Source: an uncultured Eubacteriales bacterium (GTDB lineage Bacteria; Bacillota; Clostridia; Christensenellales; Aristaeellaceae). Taken from it: a stretch of DNA of 64,000 nucleotides. A program made the translations under genes and the position numbers. Every line of letters starts with the position of its first letter. Position 1 is the stretch's first letter. Positions 11,533 through 17,954 of the stretch are shown here, one piece after another. The stretch is from the NCBI GenBank assembly GCA_902765735.1, contig CACXBB010000007.1, positions 1 to 64,000 of the forward strand, given 5' to 3'. The notes beneath the pieces were generated by a model. That model was not told where the DNA came from, searched no databases, and was given only the letters and a program-made list of their open reading frames with translations.

Positions 11533-11814
11533 TTAAATCTGGTGCATCGCTTCGAAGATTTCGCTGCGCTGTATGCGGATCTGCACGCTGATGCGGTCGC
11601 TCAGGGCGTCCAGCTCGGTCTTGAGCGCGTCGAAGGAGCACGCCTCCGACGAGATGTCCGCGATCAGTATCATGCTGAACAGCCCGGACACGATGGTCTG
11701 GGAGATGTCCAGTATGTTGGCGTCGTTCTCATACAGTATGCGGCTCACCTGCGCGATGATGCCCTTTTTGTCCGTGCCCAGCACGCTGATGACGGCTTTT
11801 TTCATTTCGTTCAT
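11533..11814 (-). CDS. ACT domain protein (UPF0237)
   Basis: 93-residue stand-alone ACT domain, a small-molecule (often amino acid) sensor fold: KKAVISVLGTDKKGIIAQVS with the following LDISQTIVSGLFSMILIADI. It precedes the PFL/DUF711 gene, its standard partner. The chosen start (MNEMKKAV, 11814) has GGAGG 7-8 nt upstream; an upstream in-frame ATG at 11829 overlaps that Shine-Dalgarno. It begins only about 20 nt after the RelB/YoeB toxin-antitoxin genes on the same strand, with no visible promoter or terminator between, so readthrough from the TA promoter is likely. Confidence 0.88.
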   Translation of the reverse strand: MNEMKKAVISVLGTDKKGIIAQVSRILYENDANILDISQTIVSGLFSMILIADISSEACSFDALKTELDALSDRISVQIRIQRSEIFEAMHQI

Positions 11815-11838
11815 GGGAAAGACCTCCAATGATTGCTA

Positions 11839-12105
11839 ATTAATCACCATAGTGCGTCCGACAGCTGACGATGTACAGTCGGCCGTCCTCGATGTGATAG
11901 ACCAGCGGTTTTTTTCGTCGATGCGCCGGCTGTATTCGCCCCGTAGATTTCCTGTCAGCGGTTCAGGCTTGCCGATTCCGCTGGCGGGACCGTTGCACAG
12001 TATATCCTTGACGAGGGTGTTGATGCGCCGGAGGGTTCGCCGGTCCTGTCCCTGCCAGTACAGGTAATCCGCCCAGGCGTCCTCGGACCAAATGATGTCA
12101 CTCAT
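11839..12105 (-). pseudogene. yoeB: YoeB-family toxin with C-terminal frame break at a slippery heptamer
   Basis: The N-terminal two thirds match YoeB ribosome-dependent mRNA interferases (IIWSEDAWADYLYWQGQDRR, then GIGKPEPLTGNLRGEYSRRI). After RRIDEKN the zero frame becomes unrelated (RWSITSRT...) and stops at 11836. In the -1 frame, beginning at the C of AAC, the sequence reads PLVYHIEDGRLYIVSCRTHY, the conserved YoeB end with the catalytic C-terminal His-Tyr, and stops at 11839. The break lies at zero-frame GAA AAA AAC (about 11908-11915), an A_AAA_AAC heptamer in the phase required for -1 ribosomal frameshifting. It may be a one-base deletion, a sequencing error in A7, or a programmed frameshift. 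The start overlaps the end of the antitoxin gene by 8 nt. Confidence 0.85.
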
Positions 12106-12367
12106 CGTCCACCTCGATCAGCGGATGCGCCTGTCCCCGGCCTTCCCGCAATTCCTGCATGGATTTCTCAAGATGTACCAGGTTTTGGCGGCTGTAGAAC
12201 GGATCGCTGTTCTGGGTGATTTCAAAGGGTATGCGGTTTTCGCGCAGCACCGCCTTCACAAACAGGTTGATCGCCGTGGAGGTATTCAGTCCCACCGAGG
12301 CACAGAAGGCATCGAAGTGGGTCTTATCCTGCTCATCCACCCGGGCCGTGATCGTTGCAAGTGCCAT
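12098..12367 (-). CDS. relB: RelB/DinJ-family antitoxin
   Basis: 89 residues. The N-terminal ribbon-helix-helix DNA-binding part (ATITARVDEQDKTHFDAFCA, VGLNTSTAINLFVKAVLRE) is followed by a toxin-neutralising tail (IPFEITQNSDPFYS...). It is partner of the overlapping YoeB gene. ATG 12367 has GGGGAG at 7-8 nt; in-frame extension upstream is untypical and runs through the promoter. RelB-type antitoxins autoregulate; the palindrome TTTTGC-AA-GCAAAA overlapping the -35 box is a candidate operator. Confidence 0.9.
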   Translation of the reverse strand: MALATITARVDEQDKTHFDAFCASVGLNTSTAINLFVKAVLRENRIPFEITQNSDPFYSRQNLVHLEKSMQELREGRGQAHPLIEVDDE

Positions 12368-12399
12368 TTGTTCACACTCCCCTGCGTTAATTTGACTAC

Positions 12400-12434
12400 A
12401 GTATATCACTATCGTGTTCGTTTTGCAAGCAAAA
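12400..12434 (-). promoter_or_regulatory. Promoter and candidate operator of the relB-yoeB operon
   Basis: Minus-strand TTGCAA (12428-12423), 17-nt spacer and TATACT (12405-12400). The palindrome TTTTGCAAGCAAAA at 12421-12434 covers the -35 box, as expected for antitoxin autorepression. Confidence 0.65.
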
Positions 12435-12449
12435 GTAATATTGATATGA

Positions 12450-12478
12450 TTGCTTTTTTTGTGCATTCACGCTATAAT
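12450..12478 (+). promoter_or_regulatory. Sigma-A promoter of rimM
   Basis: TTGCTT (12450-12455), 17-nt spacer and TATAAT (12473-12478), 31 nt before the rimM ATG. It is back to back with the TA promoter. Confidence 0.7.
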
Positions 12479-12508
12479 TGAGGGAGTAAACTATCGGAGG
12501 AACCGGAT

Positions 12509-13033
12509 ATGCTATCTGAATACCTGATGATCGGGGAGATCACGAAGCCCCAGGGGGTGCGGGGGGAGGTCAAGGTGCGACCCTGCACCTGCGACCCGGA
12601 CCGATTCGACGGGCTGGAGACGGTGTACATCAAAAAGGGCGAGACCTACGCGCCGGTGAGGATCGCCGTCAACCGCCTGACGCCGGACGCGGTGTACATG
12701 AACGTGGCGGGCGTGACGGACCGGGACCAGGCCGAGAAGCTGCGGGGCACGCTTTTATACATCGACCGCGCCCACGCCGTTGAACTGGACGAGGACACCA
12801 CCTTCCTGTGCGACCTGTACGGCCTGCGCGGACAGGTGAGCGACGGGCGCGACCTGGGCGAGCTCACCGACGTGATGCAGCCCGGCGGCAACGACGTGTA
12901 CGTGTTCAGGGGCCCGCTGGGGGAGGTGCTGGTGCCCGCCCTCAAGAGCGTGGTGCTGTCGGTGGACCTCGAAAAGGGCGTGATGCTGCTGGACGGCAGG
13001 CGCCTGGACGAGGTGGCGGTGTTTGAGGAATGA
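12509..13033 (+). CDS. rimM: 16S rRNA processing protein RimM
   Basis: 174-residue ribosome maturation factor that binds S19 and the 30S head during assembly. The N-terminal RimM domain has MIGEITKPQGVRGEVKV; the PRC-barrel half includes LCDLYGLRGQVSDGRDLGEL and ends VPALKSVVLSVDLEKGVMLL. CGGAGGAACC precedes the ATG. In most Firmicutes rimM sits between rpsP and trmD; here it stands alone with its own promoter, converging on rpiB. Confidence 0.95.
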   Translation: MLSEYLMIGEITKPQGVRGEVKVRPCTCDPDRFDGLETVYIKKGETYAPVRIAVNRLTPDAVYMNVAGVTDRDQAEKLRGTLLYIDRAHAVELDEDTTFLCDLYGLRGQVSDGRDLGELTDVMQPGGNDVYVFRGPLGEVLVPALKSVVLSVDLEKGVMLLDGRRLDEVAVFEE

Positions 13034-13034
13034 A

Positions 13035-13168
13035 AAGGGGCTGTCTCAAAACGAACTACCGCTGTTCAATTCATCGTAGGGGCGGCATTCATGCCGCCCG
13101 CGGACGCCATAAATGGCGTCCCTACGGATGGATTGCATCGCGTGTTCGTCGTTTTGAGACAGCCCCTT
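13035..13168. mobile_element. 134-bp element with 20-bp terminal inverted repeats (family A, copy 1)
   Basis: Perfect TIRs: AAGGGGCTGTCTCAAAACGA at 13035-13054 and its reverse complement at 13149-13168. The core (about 13077-13126) holds two further hairpins, CGGCAT-TC-ATGCCG and GGACGCCAT-AA-ATGGCGTCC, bounded by GTAGGG/CCCTAC. It has no coding capacity, so it is MITE-like. It starts two bases after the rimM stop and ends 9 nt before the rpiB stop, so it can also serve as a two-way terminator. Copies: 28.9 and 32.1 kb. Confidence 0.75.
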
Positions 13169-13177
13169 GTTATGGGT

Positions 13178-13627
13178 TCACAGCGTCTCCCCGTTCTCGA
13201 TGGCGGTGATCATATCCACCCGCATCTGGTGGCGTCCGCCGAGGAAATCGGTGGTCAGGAAGGTATCCACGATGGCTTCGGCCATCACGGGCCCGATCAT
13301 GCGCGCGCCCATGGCGACGATGTTGGCGTCGTTATGCTCCCTCGAGAGCCGACAGCTCACGGGCTCGGAGCACAGCGCGCAGCGCACGCCTTTGACCTTG
13401 TTGGCGGCGATGGAGATGCCCAGCCCGGTGCCGCAGATCAGTATGCCGCGCTCGCAGTCGCCGCCGACCACGGCGTTGGCTACCTTCTGGGCGAAGATGG
13501 GGTAGTGATTGCTGGCGGTGTCGTCGGTGCCGAAGTTGACCACCTCGTGACCCTTCTGCGTCAGGTAGTCCGTCAGATGCCGCTTGAGCTCCACGCCCAC
13601 GTGGTCGTTGCCGATGGCGATTTTCAT
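13178..13627 (-). CDS. rpiB: Ribose-5-phosphate isomerase B
   Basis: RpiB/LacAB-family enzyme interconverting ribose-5-P and ribulose-5-P. 149 residues with IAIGNDHVGVELKRHL at the N-terminus, the catalytic Cys region GILICGTGLGISIAANK, then VRCALCSEP and HNDANIVAMGARMIG. GAL/LacAB isomerases look similar, but a lone gene outside a sugar operon favours RpiB. AAAGGAG precedes the ATG. It follows the htrA-like gene on the same strand after a 22-nt gap. Confidence 0.93.
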   Translation of the reverse strand: MKIAIGNDHVGVELKRHLTDYLTQKGHEVVNFGTDDTASNHYPIFAQKVANAVVGGDCERGILICGTGLGISIAANKVKGVRCALCSEPVSCRLSREHNDANIVAMGARMIGPVMAEAIVDTFLTTDFLGGRHQMRVDMITAIENGETL

Positions 13628-13649
13628 GGTGATGCCGCTCCTTTGATGA

Positions 13650-14771
13650 TCAATCGAGTATCTTGAGTTCCAGCTTGGCCTCCACCTCGATGTAGCCGGA
13701 GGTGAGGTTGCCGTCGGCGTCGTAGTTGTAACGGTACAGCTTGAGCGTGATGGTGTCCCCGGCGTTGTACTTGTCGATGGCGGCGATGACGTCGCCGGCG
13801 GAGCGCACGCGCTTGTCGCCGATCTCGGTGATGACGTCGTTGACCTGCAGGCCGGCCTTCTCGGCGGGCGAGTCGGGCTCGACGCTCATGACCTGCGCGC
13901 CGCAGGGCGGGAAGCGCTTCATGGCCTCGTCGGGGCCGTCGATGGAGGACACGGAGACGCCCATGCGCGGGCGCACCACGTTGCCGTTGTCGATCAGCTG
14001 GTCGATGTACTCCTTCACGGCGCTGATGGGGATGCAGAAGCTCAGGCCCTCGAACACGTCGTAGTAGGTCAGGCCGATCTTGAGGGTGGGGATGCCCACC
14101 AGCTCGCCCTTGGCGTTCAAAAGCGCGCCGCCGGAGTTGCCGCTGTTGATGGGGGCGTCGGTCTGTATGACGTTGATGGAGCGGTGGAAGTTGCCGGCGT
14201 TGATGTCCTCGCGCTGCAGTCCGGAGATGATGCCCGCGGTGACGGTGCCGAACAGCACCTCCTTGGAGGCCCCGGGATTGCCGATGCAGATGGCCAGCTC
14301 GCCGATCTGCAGTTCGTCGGAATCGCCCAGCGGAATGGGCTCCGCGCCCTCGGGGGCGGCATCCTCAAAGCGCAGTACGGCGATGTCGGTGCCGTCGTCG
14401 TAGCCCACCAGCTCCAGCTCCATCTCGGTGCCGTCCAGCCACAGCGCGGAGAACACGTCGGCGTCCTCGACGATGTGGTAGTTGGTCAGCATGTAGCCGC
14501 CGGTGCCGTCCTCGTCGGCGCGGATGTAGGTGGCGGAGCCGTAGAACCTGGGGTCCACGGAAGACTTGCGGGTCTCCGCGTCCCAGCTCTCCACCGAGCA
14601 GGTGATCTCCACGATCGCCGGGCGGCAGCGGGCCGCGATCTCCGGGATGGGATTGGCGGAGGAATACACGATGTCATAGGTGGCGCTCTCCGCCGTGCCC
14701 GGGATGCCGGTCAGCATCAGAAGCGCGGCGGCGATGGCAATGCCCTTGCGGAATGTCGTCTTGATGGTCAT
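13650..14771 (-). CDS. HtrA/DegP-like exported serine protease with PDZ domain
   Basis: 373 residues: signal peptide (about 1-29, ending GTAESA), S1C trypsin-like domain, then one PDZ domain (about 245-345, AQVMSVEPDSPAEKAGLQVND). The triad is visible: His in TNYHIVEDAD, Asp in DGTDIAVLRF and Ser in INSGNSGGALLN. Proteases of this class degrade or refold misfolded exported proteins. There is no N-terminal membrane anchor as in Bacillus HtrA, so it may be secreted if the signal is cleaved. It lies upstream of rpiB and next to a two-component system, a plausible but unproved regulatory link. Confidence 0.92.
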   Translation of the reverse strand: MTIKTTFRKGIAIAAALLMLTGIPGTAESATYDIVYSSANPIPEIAARCRPAIVEITCSVESWDAETRKSSVDPRFYGSATYIRADEDGTGGYMLTNYHIVEDADVFSALWLDGTEMELELVGYDDGTDIAVLRFEDAAPEGAEPIPLGDSDELQIGELAICIGNPGASKEVLFGTVTAGIISGLQREDINAGNFHRSINVIQTDAPINSGNSGGALLNAKGELVGIPTLKIGLTYYDVFEGLSFCIPISAVKEYIDQLIDNGNVVRPRMGVSVSSIDGPDEAMKRFPPCGAQVMSVEPDSPAEKAGLQVNDVITEIGDKRVRSAGDVIAAIDKYNAGDTITLKLYRYNYDADGNLTSGYIEVEAKLELKILD

Positions 14772-14800
14772 GGAAAAACCTCTTTTCCTAAGATATTCCT

Positions 14801-14829
14801 ATTATACATGATATCCCTTGGCAAACCAA
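14801..14829 (-). promoter_or_regulatory. Promoter of the htrA-like gene
   Basis: Minus-strand TTGGTT (14829-14824), 17-nt spacer and TATAAT (14806-14801), about 30 nt upstream of the ATG. Confidence 0.5.
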
Positions 14830-14862
14830 GGCATAAACTGTGATGTTTTTCGTCCGGTTTGG

Positions 14863-16335
14863 TCATGTTCGCGTCACAATCCGGGGTTCCTCATCGGTCA
14901 CGGGCAGGGTGAAGTCGAAGGCGGTGTCGCCGGGGACGCTTCTGACGGTGATCGCAGAGTTGTGCTGCTGCATGATGCGCTGGCAGATGGACAACCCCAG
15001 CCCGGTGCCGCCGCCGGAGGTATGGGCCTTGTCGGCCTTGTAGAAGCGCTCGAAGATGTAGGGCAGGTCGCTTTCCGCAATCTCCGGGCCGTTGTTGCGG
15101 ATGGACACGCGGATGTCCTTCCCCTCCCGCAGGGTGCGCACGGTCAGCACGCCGGTGCCGTCGTCGGGCATGAACTTCAGCGCGTTGTCGATGATGTTGG
15201 TGACCACCTGGCTGATGCGGTTGGCGTCGCCCATCACCGTGGCGCGGTCCTCCAGAAGCTCCGCCGCCACCTCGATGCGCTTCTGGTCGATGCGCCCCTC
15301 GAAGTTGATGAGCGTGCGCCGGATGAGCTCGTTCAGGTCAAAGGGGGCCAGCGTCAGCGGGAACTTGCCCGACTCCAGCCGGGACAGGTCCAGAAGGTCG
15401 CGCACCAGGTCCGTCAGCCGCGTGGTCTCGTCCATCACGATGCCCAGGTACTTCGGCATGTCCTCCGGGGGGATGGTGCCGTCCAGCATGGCCTGCACGT
15501 AGCCCCGCATGGAGGTCATGGGGCTGCGCAATTCATGGGACACGTTGGCCACGAAGCTGCGGCGGGAGTCCTCCAGCCGGCTCAGCTCCGCCGCCATGCG
15601 GTTGATGGAATCCCCCAGCGCCTCCAGCTCGCCGCCGCAGTTGAGCTCCACGCGCCGGGTCAGGTCGCCCTTGGTAAACTCCGACACGGCGGAGTTGATC
15701 TCCCGCAGGGGCTTGATCTGGCTCTGGGCCAGGAAGAACGCCAGCGCTGCGCCCACCAGCAGCGACAGTATCGCCTGGGGCAGTATCTGCCGGGCGATGC
15801 TCAGTAGGCTTATCTGCAGCGACTTCGTGGGGATGTGCAGAAGCACCGCGCCCACCACCTGGTCGCCATCGTAGCGCCAGGGCACGCCGATGGTGACGAT
15901 CTGGTCCCCCAGCTCGGGAAACAGCCCGGTGACGCGGATCTCCTGCCCGGTCTGTATGGCCGAGAGCTGCTCCTTGACCGCGTCGGAGGCGATGGACTCC
16001 GAGGTGTTCCAGCTGCTGTCCAGGTACTGCACGATGCCGGAATCGTAGCTGACGATCCAGATGTCCGCGTTGTAGCGCTGGTAGATGTCCCGGATCTTTT
16101 TGAGTATGATGGGCTTCATCGTCAGGTTGCGCTGCACGTAGCTGAGCTCGGACAGGTTCGCCATGAAGTCCGCCACCTCGTGGGCCTGCAGGCAGACCTC
16201 CTGCTCGTAGCTGTCCTGCGCCGCCTGCTGCCGCGCGGCCACCACCGCGCCGGAGAATATGATGATCGTGATCAGCAGCGCCGCCAGTATCACCGAATAG
16301 GTGCGCCACAACAGTCCGCCCTTCATAGGCATCAC
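14863..16335 (-). CDS. Sensor histidine kinase (PhoR/ResE-like)
   Basis: 490 residues. TM1 (about 10-30) and TM2 (about 180-205) bound an extracytoplasmic sensor region of about 150 residues. A HAMP linker follows (IKPLREINSAVSEFTKGDLT), then the HisKA H-box FVANVSHELRSPMTSMRGY, N-box NIIDNALKF, G1/F region LPYIFERFYKADKAH and G2 GGGTGLGLSI. Its start overlaps the response regulator stop by 4 nt (ATGA), indicating translational coupling. The architecture and the operator upstream of the operon resemble PhoPR/ResDE systems; the signal is not predictable. Confidence 0.93.
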   Translation of the reverse strand: MMPMKGGLLWRTYSVILAALLITIIIFSGAVVAARQQAAQDSYEQEVCLQAHEVADFMANLSELSYVQRNLTMKPIILKKIRDIYQRYNADIWIVSYDSGIVQYLDSSWNTSESIASDAVKEQLSAIQTGQEIRVTGLFPELGDQIVTIGVPWRYDGDQVVGAVLLHIPTKSLQISLLSIARQILPQAILSLLVGAALAFFLAQSQIKPLREINSAVSEFTKGDLTRRVELNCGGELEALGDSINRMAAELSRLEDSRRSFVANVSHELRSPMTSMRGYVQAMLDGTIPPEDMPKYLGIVMDETTRLTDLVRDLLDLSRLESGKFPLTLAPFDLNELIRRTLINFEGRIDQKRIEVAAELLEDRATVMGDANRISQVVTNIIDNALKFMPDDGTGVLTVRTLREGKDIRVSIRNNGPEIAESDLPYIFERFYKADKAHTSGGGTGLGLSICQRIMQQHNSAITVRSVPGDTAFDFTLPVTDEEPRIVTRT

Positions 16336-17024
16336 TTCACTTCAAATTTGTAGCCGACGCCCCAGACGGTCTTGATCTGCCAGCCCATCTGCTCGCCGCC
16401 CTCCAGCTTTTCGCGCAGGCGCTTGACGTGCACGTCCACCGTGCGGGAATCGCCGAAGTAGTCGTAGCCCCACACCTGCTCCAGAAGCTGCTCCCGGGTG
16501 AACACCTGGTTCGGGTGGCTGGCCAGAAAGTGCAGAAGCTCCAGCTCCTTGGGGGGCATGTCCAGCTCCCGGCCCATGAAGGTCACGCTGTACTGGCTCA
16601 GGTTGACCGTCAGCCCCGGGAAGGACAGCGCCTTGTTGTCCGTCCCCGCCTCCGGCTGCTGGAAGCGCCGCAGCACCGCCTTGATGCGGGCTACCAGCTC
16701 CTTCATGTCGAAGGGCTTCACAATGTAATCGTCCGCGCCCAGCTCCAGGCCCAGCACCTTGTCGAAGGTCTCGTCCTTGGCGGTCAGCATGATGATGGGC
16801 ACGTTGGAGGTCTTGCGCACCTCCCGGCACACCTGCCAGCCGTCCATGCCCGGCAACATCAGGTCAAGCAGTATCAGGTTCGGCTGGGCCTGCCTGAAGG
16901 CGTCCAGGGCCGTGTCGCCCCGGTCCGCCATGGCCACCTCAAAGCCCTCCTTCACCAGATACAGGTTCACAAGCTGGCGGATGTTCGGGTCGTCGTCCAC
17001 CAGCAGTATCTTCGTGTTCATCAT
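16332..17024 (-). CDS. OmpR/PhoB-family response regulator
   Basis: 230 residues. Receiver domain with the acidic pocket KILLVDDD, phospho-acceptor Asp in LILLDLMLPGMDGW and Lys in VKPFDMKEL; C-terminal winged helix (FTREQLLEQVWGYDYFGDSR, DVHVKRLREKLE). It is the first gene of a two-gene operon with the histidine kinase. Two TTCACA repeats 11 bp apart lie just upstream of the -10 box and could be its own binding site. Confidence 0.95.
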   Translation of the reverse strand: MMNTKILLVDDDPNIRQLVNLYLVKEGFEVAMADRGDTALDAFRQAQPNLILLDLMLPGMDGWQVCREVRKTSNVPIIMLTAKDETFDKVLGLELGADDYIVKPFDMKELVARIKAVLRRFQQPEAGTDNKALSFPGLTVNLSQYSVTFMGRELDMPPKELELLHFLASHPNQVFTREQLLEQVWGYDYFGDSRTVDVHVKRLREKLEGGEQMGWQIKTVWGVGYKFEVK

Positions 17025-17045
17025 ACCGCCACCCCCTTTGCGTTC

Positions 17046-17077
17046 ATTATAGCATAAAGCTGTGAACGCACTGTGAA
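17046..17077 (-). promoter_or_regulatory. Promoter with PhoP-box-like direct repeats
   Basis: Minus strand: TTCACA (17077-17072), 5 nt, TTCACA (17066-17061), then TATAAT (17051-17046). The 11-bp periodicity matches OmpR-family tandem half-sites such as the Bacillus Pho box (TT-A/C-ACA spaced 11 bp). The repeats replace a good -35 box, as expected for an activated promoter. Confidence 0.55.
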
Positions 17078-17106
17078 TAATGTGTAAGCGTTCTTTCGCG
17101 CATCAC

Positions 17107-17135
17107 AAAAACCCCGGCGCATGGCCGGGGTTTTT
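17107..17135. terminator. Bidirectional intrinsic terminator after the YhcN-like gene
   Basis: AAAAACCCCGGC - GCATG - GCCGGGGTTTTT. It lies just downstream of the minus-strand lipoprotein gene stop (17146) and has U-tracts on both strands. Confidence 0.85.
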
Positions 17136-17145
17136 CGGGGGAACG

Positions 17146-17763
17146 CTACCTCAGCGTGGTGGCGTTTCGCACGATGGCGTTGATCTCCTGGGACAGCTCG
17201 CTGGCGGTGCGCCCGGCGCGAATCTGATCGGAGAGCTGGTAGACCTTCTGCACGTCCCCGGCGTCGCTGGTGACGGCCACGGTCTGTATGGTCGGGTCGG
17301 CCCGCATGACCTCGGCGGCCACCATCTGGCGGATGCGCTCGGTCAGCTGGCCCTTGTACACGTTGTCAAACTTCACGCCCACCAGCGCCGTGGAGTTGGC
17401 GACCACCACGCGGCTCTCGGCGATCTCCGAGATGCGGGCGATGGCCTGCTCGATCTGCGAGGCGCCGTTGGCCCAGTCGAAGGGGGTCAGCGCGCCGTTC
17501 GAGGTCGCGCCGGTGTTGCCGTTGTTGCCATTGCCTGTCATGCCGTTGCCGTCGATCATGCCGTTCTGGTCGGTGACCGTGGGCTGGATGGTGGCGGTGG
17601 GATTGTTCACGCCCTGGCCGCCGTCGGTGGTGCCGGGCATGAAGTCCGCCGTGGCGGTGGGCGCGGGCTGCGCGTTGCGGGTCGTGCTGTTCATACATCC
17701 CGTCAGGGTCAGGCCGAGCGCCAGAATCAGCGCCGCCACAAGGGTCATTCTGCGATTGATCAT
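17146..17763 (-). CDS. YhcN/YlaJ-family sporulation lipoprotein
   Basis: 205 residues. A lipoprotein signal with lipobox LTGC (Cys at about 23) is followed by a low-complexity Thr/Asn/Gly linker, then a YhcN/YlaJ-type domain (about 95-200: IEQAIARISEIAESRVVVAN, LVGVKFDNVYKGQLTERIRQ). Homologues in Bacillus are spore inner-membrane or spore-coat associated lipoproteins, so this supports an endospore-forming host. GAGGAGG precedes the ATG; a terminator follows the stop. Confidence 0.85.
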   Translation of the reverse strand: MINRRMTLVAALILALGLTLTGCMNSTTRNAQPAPTATADFMPGTTDGGQGVNNPTATIQPTVTDQNGMIDGNGMTGNGNNGNTGATSNGALTPFDWANGASQIEQAIARISEIAESRVVVANSTALVGVKFDNVYKGQLTERIRQMVAAEVMRADPTIQTVAVTSDAGDVQKVYQLSDQIRAGRTASELSQEINAIVRNATTLR

Positions 17764-17823
17764 GTTGCATACCTCCTCGTGGCGTTATTGTTGCCCGATT
17801 TTCCCGCTTCATACACAAAAATA

Positions 17824-17954
17824 CGCGCCGCAGCGCGGCGCGTCGGCAAAATCAAAAAGGGGGTGCGGGGGCGGAGCCCCCGCGATTGGGGGTTCTCAGG
17901 GGGCTCAGCCCCCTGAGCGGGGGTGCGGGGGCAGAGCCCCCGCAAAAGCCCCCC
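17824..17954. repeat. Stacked GC-rich hairpins (family E, copy 3)
   Basis: Starts with CGCGCCGC-A-GCGGCGCG, then GCGGGGGC-GGA-GCCCCCGC, CTCAGGGGG-CTCAG-CCCCCTGAG and GCGGGGGC-AGA-GCCCCCGC. It ends at the stop of the nucleoside kinase gene and may act as its terminator. Confidence 0.75.

Noticed and set aside
13035-13168. CRISPR-like repeat array
   Set aside because: The repeats are palindromic single elements at distant sites, not regularly spaced direct repeats with spacers; no cas genes in the window.
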